The notes under the pieces are model-generated. The model worked only from the letters and a program-made list of their open reading frames with translations, had not been told where the DNA came from and searched no databases. Positions 41,121-50,377 of a DNA stretch of 64,000 nt are shown piece by piece; the stretch's first letter is position 1, and each line of letters starts with the position of its first letter. The position numbers were made by a program, and so were the translations under genes. The stretch lies in the NCBI GenBank assembly GCA_028874905.1, contig JAPPGZ010000024.1, positions 1-64,000 of the forward strand, in the 5' to 3' direction. The stretch is from Gemmatimonadota bacterium (GTDB taxonomy: Bacteria; Gemmatimonadota; Gemmatimonadetes; Longimicrobiales; Gaopeijiaceae).

Positions 41121-44036
41121 ATGTCCTTTGCTCGCCCCCGCACGACGGCCTTGACTCTCTCGCTCGCCTTGCTTGCGGCCGCCGCCCCTGCGCTCGCGCA
41201 ACAGCGCGCCCTCGACCACGAGGATGCCCTTCACTGGAACACCATCGGCAGCCCCTCTCTATCACCGGACGGTAACTGGCTGGTGTTCGTGCTGACCGCC
41301 ATGGAGGGCGACCCCGTCCTGACCATCCGCGCCGCTCGTGAAGGGGCCGAGCCGCTGACCCTGAGGGGCACGAGCCCGCGGTTCACCTCCGATTCCCGGT
41401 TCGTGGTCTACGAGGTACCGCCGGTGGAGGCTGTGGTGGATTCACTGAGGCGGGAGGGCAAGAGGGGCGACGCGCTGCCGAAGGACTCTCTGGGTGTCGC
41501 GACCTTTGGTGGCGGAGACGGTGGGATTCAGGCGCGCACGGTGGGTGCGGTCGAGAGCCACAGGGTGGCGGGCAGCGGAAGCTGGGTGGCCTATGTACCG
41601 GTCGAGGAGGAGGAAGCCGAAGCAGAGGAAGAAGAAGGTGCCGCCGAAGAGGAAGCCCAGGCCGAAGAACCGGCTCCGGAGCCGGAACCGGAGCAGGAGA
41701 CCGGAGAAGAGGACGAAGAAGAAAGGGAGAAGGACGAGGGCTCGCCATTGGTCCTGCTGAACCTTGCGACCGGCGACGAGGTACGGTACGAAAAGGTCAC
41801 CGATTTCTTCTTCGCCGAAGACGCCGAGGTCCTCGCCTTCGCGACCTCGACGAGCGATGGATCCGGCGACGGCGTCTACATCGTCGACCTGGCGACCCTG
41901 GCGCGTCACGCGGTTATGGAGGGAGAGGGTAACTACAAGCAGTTGGCTGTCGCCGAGGACGGGACCCGGGCCGCGTTCCTGTCCGACCGGGACGACTACG
42001 AGGCCGATCAGCCCGAGTTCACGCTATACCACGGTGCGGGCCCGTCCTGGTTGGGCGCCGCCATGGCCAATTCAGCCACCAGCGGTGTGCCGTCCGGCTG
42101 GTGGGTCAGTGAAAACGGCAACGTGAGCTTCTCGGACGGCGGCGGACGAATCCGCTTCGGCACGGCGCCGCGCCCCGAACCGGAGGAAGAGGACGACACG
42201 CTGGACCGCGACAAGGTCACACTGGATATCTGGAACTGGAAGGATCCCTATCTGCAGCCCATGCAACTCGTGCAAGCGAACCAGGAGCGCAACCGCACGT
42301 ACAGCGCGATCGTGCACCTGCACGGCGACGCTTCCGGCGGCCGAGTCGTGCAGCTGGGCAGTCCGGATGTCCCCATGGTGCGCTTCGCTGCGGAAGGCGA
42401 TGCCTCGTACGCGCTCGGCGCGACCGACGTCCCCTACCGGCAGCTCATCTCCTGGGACGGCCGCTACAACGACGTCTACGCGATCGATGTCGCCACGGGC
42501 GAGCGGCGCATGGTCGCGGAGATGGTGAAGGGCTTCTTCGGCGCGTCGATATCGCCGGGCGGCAACTACGCGTCCTGGTGGGACGGGGAAGCGCGGCATT
42601 GGATGGTCGCACCCGTGGATGGCGGCGAGGCGATGGCGGCCAGCGCCGACGTCCCGCACGCGGTCTGGAACGAGCTGGACGACCATCCCGACCTCCCACC
42701 CCCGTACGGATCTGCCGGATGGACCGAGGACGACGAGGCCTTCCTCTTCTACGACCGTTACGATGCCTGGCGCTTCGAGCCCGCCACGGGCGAGACCACC
42801 AACCTTACCGATGGCGCGGGCCGAGCGTCGGGTACCCGATTCCGGTACGCCCGCACGGACTTCGAAGAACCCGCCATCGCGGAAGGCGAGGCGCTCTGGC
42901 AGGCCTTCCACTACCTCGGCAAGCAGTCGGGCTTCCACCGGGGCCGCACCGACCGGACCGCCACGCCGGACCCGGTCATCATGGCGGACAAGACCTTCCG
43001 CTTCCGCGGGAAGGCCGAGGACGCGGACCGCTGGCTGATCACCCGCGAGGACTTCCGTGAGTTCCCGGATCTGTGGGTTGCCGGAGGCGAGGGCGCCGAC
43101 ATCGACTTCCCCGACCTGGTCAGGATGTCGGACGCCAATCCGCAACAGGCCGACTACCGCTGGGGATCGGCCGAGATCGTCGAATGGAACTCCAACGACG
43201 GGACCCCGCTCCAGGGCATTCTCTTCACCCCCGACGGCTTCGATCCGTCCACCCGGTACCCGATGATGGTGTACTTCTACGAGCGCATGTCCGACGGGAT
43301 CCACCAGTACCGCTCGCCCCGGCCCGGGGGCTCGTCCGTCTCGGTGCCGTTCTACGTCAGCCGCGGCTACGTCGTCTTCATCCCCGACATCCCGTACGAG
43401 ATCGGCTACCCGGGCGAGAGCGCCCTCGACGCGGTGGTGCCCGGCGTGCTGAGTCTGGTTGCCCGCGGCTTCGTCAAGGAGGACAGGATCGGGGTGCAGG
43501 GTCACTCATGGGGCGGCTACCAGATCGCGTACATGATCACCAAGACGAACCTGTTCGCCGCGGCCGAGGCGGGCGCCCCGGTCAGCAACATGACCAGCGC
43601 CTACGGCGGCATCCGCTGGCAGTCCGGCATGAGCCGCATGTTCCAGTACGAGCGCACGCAGAGCCGCATCGGCGGCACGCTGTGGGAATCGACGAACGAA
43701 TACCTTCACAACTCGCCGGTCTTCTACACCGACAAGATCCACACGCCGCTCCTGATGATGCACAACGACGAAGACGGCGCCGTACCCTGGTACCAGGGGA
43801 TCGAGATGTTCGTCGCCATGCGCCGCCTGCAGAAGCCGGTGTGGATGCTCAACTACAACGGGCAGGGGCATGGGCTGAGCCGCGAGGCCGACCGCAAGGA
43901 CTGGGCCATCCGCATGCAGCAGTTCTTCGACCACTACCTGCTGGACGCGCCCGCGCCGGTTTGGATGGAGGAAGGCGTGCCCGCGATCCTGAAGGGCAAG
44001 ACTCTGGGGCTGGAAGTGAAGCGGAAGGTGTCGTAG
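41121..44036 (+). CDS. Secreted S9-family (prolyl oligopeptidase/DPP-IV-like) peptidase with acidic low-complexity insert
   Basis: Signal peptide LALLAAAAPALAQ; catalytic GVQGHSWGGYQ, HNDEDGAVPW, NGQGHGLS; Glu-rich insert EEEEAEAEEEEGAAEEEAQAEEPAPEPEPEQETGEEDEEE. Confidence 0.9.
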   Translation: MSFARPRTTALTLSLALLAAAAPALAQQRALDHEDALHWNTIGSPSLSPDGNWLVFVLTAMEGDPVLTIRAAREGAEPLTLRGTSPRFTSDSRFVVYEVPPVEAVVDSLRREGKRGDALPKDSLGVATFGGGDGGIQARTVGAVESHRVAGSGSWVAYVPVEEEEAEAEEEEGAAEEEAQAEEPAPEPEPEQETGEEDEEEREKDEGSPLVLLNLATGDEVRYEKVTDFFFAEDAEVLAFATSTSDGSGDGVYIVDLATLARHAVMEGEGNYKQLAVAEDGTRAAFLSDRDDYEADQPEFTLYHGAGPSWLGAAMANSATSGVPSGWWVSENGNVSFSDGGGRIRFGTAPRPEPEEEDDTLDRDKVTLDIWNWKDPYLQPMQLVQANQERNRTYSAIVHLHGDASGGRVVQLGSPDVPMVRFAAEGDASYALGATDVPYRQLISWDGRYNDVYAIDVATGERRMVAEMVKGFFGASISPGGNYASWWDGEARHWMVAPVDGGEAMAASADVPHAVWNELDDHPDLPPPYGSAGWTEDDEAFLFYDRYDAWRFEPATGETTNLTDGAGRASGTRFRYARTDFEEPAIAEGEALWQAFHYLGKQSGFHRGRTDRTATPDPVIMADKTFRFRGKAEDADRWLITREDFREFPDLWVAGGEGADIDFPDLVRMSDANPQQADYRWGSAEIVEWNSNDGTPLQGILFTPDGFDPSTRYPMMVYFYERMSDGIHQYRSPRPGGSSVSVPFYVSRGYVVFIPDIPYEIGYPGESALDAVVPGVLSLVARGFVKEDRIGVQGHSWGGYQIAYMITKTNLFAAAEAGAPVSNMTSAYGGIRWQSGMSRMFQYERTQSRIGGTLWESTNEYLHNSPVFYTDKIHTPLLMMHNDEDGAVPWYQGIEMFVAMRRLQKPVWMLNYNGQGHGLSREADRKDWAIRMQQFFDHYLLDAPAPVWMEEGVPAILKGKTLGLEVKRKVS

Positions 44037-44046
44037 GGGGCGTGCC

Positions 44047-45033
44047 ATGGCATCGGGTGTGGGGTGGGGCCGGCTTGCAGCGTCGGTGTTCGGAGTGGCC
44101 GCTGCCTGCACGCCGCCCGCCGCCGAACCGCCGCCCTCGAGCGCGTTCGCGTTCGGCGTCTATGGGGACGGCCCCTACTTCTTCTGGGAGAACGGACGGC
44201 ATCGCCGGCTGCTCGCGGACGTGGCGGCCTCCGATGTCGACTGGCTGGTGCACATCGGCGACCTCCTCTGGACACCCTGCTCGGACGACGCTTTCCGCGA
44301 GCGCCGGGCGCTCCTGGATGCCCTGGAGCTCCCGGTGATCTACACGCCGGGAGACAACGAGTGGACCGACTGTCACGAGGAAGCGTCCGGCGGCCATGAC
44401 ACGCTGGAGCGCCTCGCCGCCCTCAGGCGCGTCTTCTTCGACGATCCGCACACGAGTCTGGGCGGCCATCCAATGCCACTCCTTTCGCAGGCGGCTACGC
44501 CGGACTACCCCGACTTCCCCGAGAACGCGCGCTGGAGTCGAGGCGGCTTCGTCTTCGCCACGGTGCACATCGTCGGGTCCGCGAACGGCACGCTGGTTTT
44601 CGAGGGCCGTACGGCCGCGCACGACGCCGAAGTGCTGCGCCGCATGGAGGCCGCGGTGGCGTGGCTGGACGCGACTTTCGCCGCGGCGCGTGCCGACAGT
44701 GCGACCGGGGTCGTGATCATCGCCCACGGGAATGTCGCCCTGGAGACCGGAGGTGCGTGGGGTGAATGGGGATCCGAGCCCTACGAGCCATTCGTTACCG
44801 CATTGGAGAAGCAGGTCGCGGGTTTTCCGGGACCGATCCTTTTCATCCACGGCGACTCGCACGAGCAGCGGGCCGACCAGCCGCTCCGCGACAGCGCGGG
44901 TGTGGTCCACGCCAACTTCACCCGGCTGGAGACCTTCGGCTCGCCGGACATCGGCTGGGTGCGCGTGGTCGTCGACACCGTCGGAGGGCGCTTCCTGGAG
45001 TTCGAGCCCCGACTCATGCGCGGCTGGTTCTAG
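44047..45033 (+). CDS. Secreted calcineurin-like metallophosphoesterase
   Basis: FAFGVYGDGPYFF, WLVHIGDLLWTPCSD, VIYTPGDNEWTDC, GPILFIHGDSHEQRADQPL. Confidence 0.82.
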   Translation: MASGVGWGRLAASVFGVAAACTPPAAEPPPSSAFAFGVYGDGPYFFWENGRHRRLLADVAASDVDWLVHIGDLLWTPCSDDAFRERRALLDALELPVIYTPGDNEWTDCHEEASGGHDTLERLAALRRVFFDDPHTSLGGHPMPLLSQAATPDYPDFPENARWSRGGFVFATVHIVGSANGTLVFEGRTAAHDAEVLRRMEAAVAWLDATFAAARADSATGVVIIAHGNVALETGGAWGEWGSEPYEPFVTALEKQVAGFPGPILFIHGDSHEQRADQPLRDSAGVVHANFTRLETFGSPDIGWVRVVVDTVGGRFLEFEPRLMRGWF

Positions 45034-45083
45034 CCTCACGTCGCGTACTGGTCCCCCCCTCGCCCCCCGCTTACCTTCCAGCC

Positions 45084-45335
45084 ATGCCCATCTACGAGTA
45101 CACCTGCGGGGACTGCGGCCTCGACTTCGAACGCCTCGTGCTCGGCGGCCGCACCCCGTCCTGCCCGGAGTGCGCGAGCCAAAACCTTGCGCGGCGCCTG
45201 TCCTTGCCGCGCGTCAAGTCCTCCACCACGCGCGAGATGGCGATGCGCGCCGCCCGAAAGCGCGACGCGGGTCAGGCCCGGGACCGGATGCACGAGCGCA
45301 TCCGGTATGAAGAGAGCCACGACCGGCACGGTTGA
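45084..45335 (+). CDS. FmdB-family zinc-ribbon regulatory protein
   Basis: MPIYEYTCGDCGLDFERLVLGGRTPSCPECASQNLARRLS, two CxxC pairs. Confidence 0.88.
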   Translation: MPIYEYTCGDCGLDFERLVLGGRTPSCPECASQNLARRLSLPRVKSSTTREMAMRAARKRDAGQARDRMHERIRYEESHDRHG

Positions 45336-45338
45336 GCC

Positions 45339-45866
45339 TTGAACCCGGTTCGAGCACTTGTGCTGCTCGCCCTGGCCGTCGCTTCGGCGGGTTGCGCGGG
45401 CGACCGGGCCTCCGGTGTCCTGGACACCATAGCCGGTGAAGCCCGCGCCGCCATCGACGCGTACGTTGACGCCGTGAACGCGCTCGACCTCGATTCGGCC
45501 AGCACGTTCTACTCGGACGCGCCGGGATTCCAGTGGGTCGAGGACGGTGCCGTGCGCTACGGCTCGGCTCGCGAAGCACGCGAGTCACTGGCCGCTCTGG
45601 GCGCGATGGCGTCGTCCACCAGCCTCACCCTGAGCGACCTGTCGGTCACGGCGCTCGGACTGGGCAGCGCCGTCGCGAACTGTCACTTCGACCAGCAGAT
45701 CGGCATCGAGGGCAGGGGCGGGTTTTCATACTCGGGGGCGATGACCATCGTCCTGCGCAACGAAGACGGCCGCTGGCTCTTCGCCTCCGGTCACACATCC
45801 ACGGCTTCGCCCGTGCCTGGCCGCCCTGAGGGAGCGGCGCCCACAGAGCCCCGGGAACGCCCGTGA
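45339..45866 (+). CDS. Lipoprotein with SnoaL/DUF4440 (NTF2-like) domain
   Basis: ALAVASAGCAGD; AIDAYVDAVNALDLDSASTFYSDAPGFQWVEDG...GAMTIVLRNEDGRWLFASGHTS. TTG start. Confidence 0.72.
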   Translation: MNPVRALVLLALAVASAGCAGDRASGVLDTIAGEARAAIDAYVDAVNALDLDSASTFYSDAPGFQWVEDGAVRYGSAREARESLAALGAMASSTSLTLSDLSVTALGLGSAVANCHFDQQIGIEGRGGFSYSGAMTIVLRNEDGRWLFASGHTSTASPVPGRPEGAAPTEPRERP

Positions 45867-47380
45867 CGAACGGCAAGTCCGACGGAGGCGGGACCGGCGC
45901 ACAACAGTCCCCGGGACTCAGCAGGCAGCTGGGACTGCTCGGACTGACCGCGACCGGCATCTGTGCGATGCTGGGTGCCGCGATCAATATCATCCCGATC
46001 ATGCTGCAACGGAACGTCCCCGGGATCGGGCCCCACGTCCTTTCCTCGTACCTCTTCGCCGCGATTCCCGCGCTGGTGGCCGCGCTCGCCTATGCAAGCC
46101 TGTCCTCGGCCATGCCGCGCGCGGGCGGCAGCTACATCTACGTGAGCCGCTCGCTCAGCCCCTACTGGGGGTTCGTGGCCAGCTTCTCGCAGTGGTTCGG
46201 GCTGTCGATCGCGATCGGCGTCGTGTCCTATGTGCTCATTCCCTTCGTGAGGGACATCTTCGATGCCGTGGGATGGGAGGCGATGGCGGCGGCGCTCGAC
46301 ACCGGACCGATCCGGGTCGGCCTCGCGCTCGCATTCCTGTGGACGTTCGTGATGGTGAACGTGCGTGGCCTCGGCGTGTACCAGGTCACGCTCGTTCCGA
46401 TGATGTTCCTCATGTTCGCGCTGGGCAGCGTGGTCATCGTGGCCGGCTTCCTCTTCGATCATGGGGACTTCGGCGCGGCCCTGATGGCCACCGAGGGGCG
46501 GGCCGTCCCGCCCGAGCCCGCCGCTCCCTTCCGCATCGGTCCCTTCCTCGCGGCCGCCGCGCTTCTCTTCTCGAGCTTCATCGGCTTCGACTCCATCGCC
46601 CAGGCGGGTGGCGAGGCCCGCAACCCGGCCCGCAACCTCCCTCTCGCAACCTGCCTCGCCGTCGTCACGGTCGGTGCTTTCTATCTCCTCTTCACGGCCG
46701 CGATCTATCACGCGATCCCCTGGAGTTTCGTGGCCCAGGAGGCGCAGCTCCGCGACCTCACCGCGCCCGGCCTCCTCGGCTACCTGCTTCCCACGGGCTG
46801 GACGGTGGCGATTGTCGCGGGGGCGGCCGTGGCGCTCATCAACGACCTGCCCGCCATGCTGCTCGCCGTCTCGCGCCTCATGTTCGCGTGGGCCAGGGAC
46901 GGGATCTTCCCGCGCATGACCGCGAGCGTGAACGCTCGCTGGCGGACCCCCCACGCGGCACTGCTGGCGAGCGGCCTGATGGCGACGGTGGGCATCCTGG
47001 GAAGCCATCTGGCCGGTGATTTCTTCCTGGGGATCGATATCCTCGTCACCGCGATGCTGGTCAACTTTCTGCTCATGTGCCTGTCGCTGCTGAACCTGGC
47101 CCGCCGCAACCCCGAGCACGCGGCGCGCATGCAGGTGCTCAGGGGCCGCGCGGGCCAGCTTGTGTCCGGTACGGCCGGCGTCGTGCTGCTCACCGTCTTC
47201 CTGGCCGTGCACATCAACAAGGATCTGAGTGCCGACGTGGGCGCCTGGTACTTCCACTCCACGTGGGTGTGGATCGGCGTCATGGCCGTCGCCTCGGCGA
47301 TCTTCTTCGTGCGCGTGGCGCGGATGCGGAGGGAGGGCGCGGACACGGGCGCCCTCTTCCGGGAGCTGCCGCGGGGTTGA
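45863..47380 (+). CDS. APC-superfamily amino acid permease
   Basis: LGLTATGICAMLGAAINIIPIMLQ, ~12 TM segments, ASFSQWFGLSIAIGVVSY, FSSFIGFDSIAQAGGEARNPARNLP. Confidence 0.9.
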   Translation: MTNGKSDGGGTGAQQSPGLSRQLGLLGLTATGICAMLGAAINIIPIMLQRNVPGIGPHVLSSYLFAAIPALVAALAYASLSSAMPRAGGSYIYVSRSLSPYWGFVASFSQWFGLSIAIGVVSYVLIPFVRDIFDAVGWEAMAAALDTGPIRVGLALAFLWTFVMVNVRGLGVYQVTLVPMMFLMFALGSVVIVAGFLFDHGDFGAALMATEGRAVPPEPAAPFRIGPFLAAAALLFSSFIGFDSIAQAGGEARNPARNLPLATCLAVVTVGAFYLLFTAAIYHAIPWSFVAQEAQLRDLTAPGLLGYLLPTGWTVAIVAGAAVALINDLPAMLLAVSRLMFAWARDGIFPRMTASVNARWRTPHAALLASGLMATVGILGSHLAGDFFLGIDILVTAMLVNFLLMCLSLLNLARRNPEHAARMQVLRGRAGQLVSGTAGVVLLTVFLAVHINKDLSADVGAWYFHSTWVWIGVMAVASAIFFVRVARMRREGADTGALFRELPRG

Positions 47381-47437
47381 TGACGGGCGGGGCTGGGAGG
47401 TGTCGGGGGAGATGCCGGTGCCCGTGGGACCATTGAC

Positions 47438-48946
47438 ATGCCCACTTTGCCCATGGAGGTAGAGCGCGCATCGCTGGGTCCGGGACTCGAGGTGTCCCGC
47501 GTCCTGACCGGACTCTGGCAGGTTGCCGACCAGGAGCGGGGTGGCCGGACGCTCGACCCGGAAGCCGCCTCGCGGGCCCTGGAGCCATACGCCGACGCGG
47601 GTCTCGCCAGCTTCGACATGGCGGACCACTACGGCTCGGCCGAGATCATCGCCGGGAGGCTGGCGAAGCGTCGCCGCGATGTCCAGCTCCTCACGAAGTG
47701 GGTGCCCGAGCCGGGGCCCGCGAGCCCGGAGACCGCGGCGGCTGCTGTTGACCGGGCGCTCACGCGACTCGGCACGGACCGTATCGACCTCCTGCAGTTC
47801 CACCCGTGGAGCTACGCGGACCCGAGCTGGCTGGACAACCTCTTCCTGCTCGCCGAGCACCAGGCCGCCGGTCGGATCCTGCATCTCGGACTCACCAACT
47901 GCGATGCCGTCCACCTCGACATGGCGATCCGGAGCGGCGTGCCCATCGTGTCCAACCAGGTGTGCTTCTCGCTCGTCGACCGCCGGGCAGCCGGCACGAT
48001 GTCGCAGGTTTGCCGGGAGCACGGCGTGAAGCTGCTCGCGTACGGGACGCTGGCGGGCGGCCTGCTCAGCGACCGCTGGCTGGGGTGCGCGGAGCCGGCG
48101 ATCGACGAATCGCTGACCTGGTCGCAGATGAAGTACCGTCGCTTCGTCGACCAGGCGGGCGGGTGGGAGCGGTTTCAGGCGCTCCTCGGTACCGCACGCC
48201 GGATCGCGGATCGGCTCGATGTGGCGGACCCGGAGGGGGACCCTAACGTTACGTCAGGGTTGGCGGAAAAGAACGTCTCCATAGCCAATGTGGCCTGCCG
48301 CTACGTGCTCGATCAGCGCGAGGTCGCCGGCATCATCGTGGGTGCGAGACCCGGGGAAAGAACCCACATCGAGGAGAACCTCCGGCTCTTCCGATTCGCG
48401 CTTGACGCGCAGGCGCGCCGGGAACTGGAGGCGGCGTGCGAGGCGCTCCATCCGATCCCCGGCGACTGCGGCGACGAGTACCGGCGTCCTCCCTTCCTGA
48501 CTGCTTCGGGGGATCTCAGCCACCACGTCACGCACTTTCCCGCGCCTTGGCCGGTCACAGCCGGCGGCGGTGCCGCGCGGGTCTCCACGGGGACACCCTG
48601 GGAAGCGCTGGCGGGCTACAGTCGCGCCGTGCGAAAGGGCGACCGGATTCATGTATCGGGCACGACCTCGAGCCATGCCGGCCGGGTGATCGGCGGTCGC
48701 GATCCCGCAGCCCAGACCCATTTCGTCATCGACAAGATCGACGGGGCGCTGCAATCGCTGGGCGGGTCGCTGGAGGATGTCGTGCGCACCCGGATCTTCA
48801 TTCGGGACGGCGTGGAATGGGAGCCGGTGGCACGGGCCCACGGGCTTCGTTTCGCGCACATTCGTCCAGCAAATACGCTCGTGCGGGCGAACACGGTGGA
48901 CGACGACCTTCTCGTCGAGATCGAAGCGGACGCGGAGCTGTCGTGA
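47438..48946 (+). CDS. Aldo/keto reductase fused to C-terminal RidA/YjgF domain
   Basis: AKR tetrad FDMADHYG / LLTKW / LLQFHPWSYAD, then RidA domain EALAGYSRAVRKGDRIHVSGTTSSHAGRVIGGRDPAAQTHFVIDKIDGALQSLGGSLEDVVRTRIFIRDGVEWEPVARAHG. Confidence 0.88.
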   Translation: MPTLPMEVERASLGPGLEVSRVLTGLWQVADQERGGRTLDPEAASRALEPYADAGLASFDMADHYGSAEIIAGRLAKRRRDVQLLTKWVPEPGPASPETAAAAVDRALTRLGTDRIDLLQFHPWSYADPSWLDNLFLLAEHQAAGRILHLGLTNCDAVHLDMAIRSGVPIVSNQVCFSLVDRRAAGTMSQVCREHGVKLLAYGTLAGGLLSDRWLGCAEPAIDESLTWSQMKYRRFVDQAGGWERFQALLGTARRIADRLDVADPEGDPNVTSGLAEKNVSIANVACRYVLDQREVAGIIVGARPGERTHIEENLRLFRFALDAQARRELEAACEALHPIPGDCGDEYRRPPFLTASGDLSHHVTHFPAPWPVTAGGGAARVSTGTPWEALAGYSRAVRKGDRIHVSGTTSSHAGRVIGGRDPAAQTHFVIDKIDGALQSLGGSLEDVVRTRIFIRDGVEWEPVARAHGLRFAHIRPANTLVRANTVDDDLLVEIEADAELS

Positions 48947-49605
48947 AGGCGTCCGGGTGCTCGGGGAGGCAGCCCGCCGCGCGGTGCTCGCACCCCGGGG
49001 TGATCCTCTTCGACCTGCTATCGGCGCTGCTCGACTCGTGGTCGCTCTGGGACGACATCGCGGGGGGGCGGGGTCCGGGGCGCCGCTGGCGCATGGAATA
49101 CCTGGAGCTCACCTATGCGGCGGGCGCGTACGTCCCCTATCTGGACCTCGTCGCCGACTCGGCGGAGGCCGTGGGCCTGCCCCGCGACTGCGCGCACGAG
49201 CTCGAAGCCCGGTGGGACGAACTCGCTCCGTGGCCGGGCGCCGGCGAGGTGTTGCGCCGGCTGGCGGAGGACAGACCGCTGGGCGTCGTAACCAACTGTT
49301 CCGAAACGATGGGCCGGCGGGCGGCCGATCTCGTGGGCGCGCCATTCGAGGCGGTCGTGACCGCGGAGTCCGCGGGCTTCTACAAGCCCGACGCGCGCAT
49401 CTACGCGGCCGGTGCGAAGGCGATGGGTGCCGCGCCGGCCGAGGTGCTTTTCGTGGCCGGATCTCCGTTCGACGTCATTGGAGCCAGCGCGGCCGGCTTC
49501 GCGGTGGTGTGGCACAATCCGGCCGGCCTGCTGTCGCCTGCCGCGGAAGCGGCCGCCGCCTCCGTCCTCGACGACCTGCGCGAACTGCCTTCCTTGCTGG
49601 CATGA
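48943..49605 (+). CDS. HAD-superfamily hydrolase (haloacid-dehalogenase type II-like)
   Basis: VILFDLLSALLDSWSLW; GVVTNCSETMGRRAADLVGAPFEAVVTAESAGFYKPDARIYAAGAKAMG. Confidence 0.82.
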   Translation: MKASGCSGRQPAARCSHPGVILFDLLSALLDSWSLWDDIAGGRGPGRRWRMEYLELTYAAGAYVPYLDLVADSAEAVGLPRDCAHELEARWDELAPWPGAGEVLRRLAEDRPLGVVTNCSETMGRRAADLVGAPFEAVVTAESAGFYKPDARIYAAGAKAMGAAPAEVLFVAGSPFDVIGASAAGFAVVWHNPAGLLSPAAEAAAASVLDDLRELPSLLA

Positions 49606-49635
49606 TTCCCCGCGAGGCTTACCTTGACTCCCTGC

Positions 49636-49657
49636 CCTGGGCTTCTTCCTGCCCAGG
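49636..49657 (+). terminator. Possible hairpin CCTGGGC-N8-GCCCAGG between the HAD gene and the FKBP gene
   Basis: Perfect 7-bp inverted repeat; no strong U tract, so only weak terminator evidence. Confidence 0.3.
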
Positions 49658-49682
49658 ACTTCCCTGAAGAAGGTTGATCCCG

Positions 49683-50363
49683 ATGTCCGCTCGCCGTCGC
49701 CTGCTCACTCCGCTCCTGCTTCTGGGCCTTGCCGCCTGCGTGCCCGAGGCCACACTGGAAACCGACGCGCAGAAGGCCAGCTACGGCATCGGCCTGAACA
49801 TGGGCCGGTCGCTCGTCGACGTGATTGAACACGTGGACATGCCCGCGCTGATGAAGGGACTCAACGACGGCCTGGGAGACGTAGGTCCGGCGCTGTCGCA
49901 TGAGGAAATCCAGACGGCCATGACGGCCTTCGGCGACGCGATCCAGGCCGCCGCGGAGGAGGTGGGGAGAGTGGAAGGGGATGCGTTCCTGGCGGACAAC
50001 GGGGCCAGGGAAAGGGTGATGACCACCGAGTCCGGCCTGCAGTACGAGGTGTTGCGGGAAGGGGACGGCCCCGGCATCGAGTCGGGTCAGATCGCCATTC
50101 TGCACTACCGGGGCACGCTCACCGACGGAACCGTCTTCGACTCTTCCTACGACGACGATCCGGCCACCGAGGACCAGCCCGCCAGCTTCGGCGTCGACAA
50201 CGTCATCGCGGGCTTCTCCGAGGCGCTCAAGCTGATGGCGGTGGGCGGCCGCATGCGGGTGGTGATCCCCAGTGAGCTGGCCTACGGCGTGGCCGGAGCG
50301 CCGCCGAACATCGGTCCCAACCAGGTACTCATCTTCGAGATCGAATTGCTGGGGGTGCAGTAG
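49683..50363 (+). CDS. FKBP-type peptidyl-prolyl isomerase lipoprotein
   Basis: LGLAACVPEATLETDAQKASYGIGLNMGRSL; FKBP domain GLQYEVLREGDGPGIESGQIAILHYRGTLTDGTVFDSSY...VIPSELAYGVAGAPPNIGPNQVLIFEIELLGV. Confidence 0.93.
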   Translation: MSARRRLLTPLLLLGLAACVPEATLETDAQKASYGIGLNMGRSLVDVIEHVDMPALMKGLNDGLGDVGPALSHEEIQTAMTAFGDAIQAAAEEVGRVEGDAFLADNGARERVMTTESGLQYEVLREGDGPGIESGQIAILHYRGTLTDGTVFDSSYDDDPATEDQPASFGVDNVIAGFSEALKLMAVGGRMRVVIPSELAYGVAGAPPNIGPNQVLIFEIELLGVQ

Positions 50364-50377
50364 GCTCGCGCGCGGGC

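Noticed and set aside
45791-48022. 743-aa minus-strand ORF opposite the permease and AKR-RidA genes
   Set aside because: Low-complexity Arg/His/Glu-rich shadow ORF; the + strand carries clear domains.
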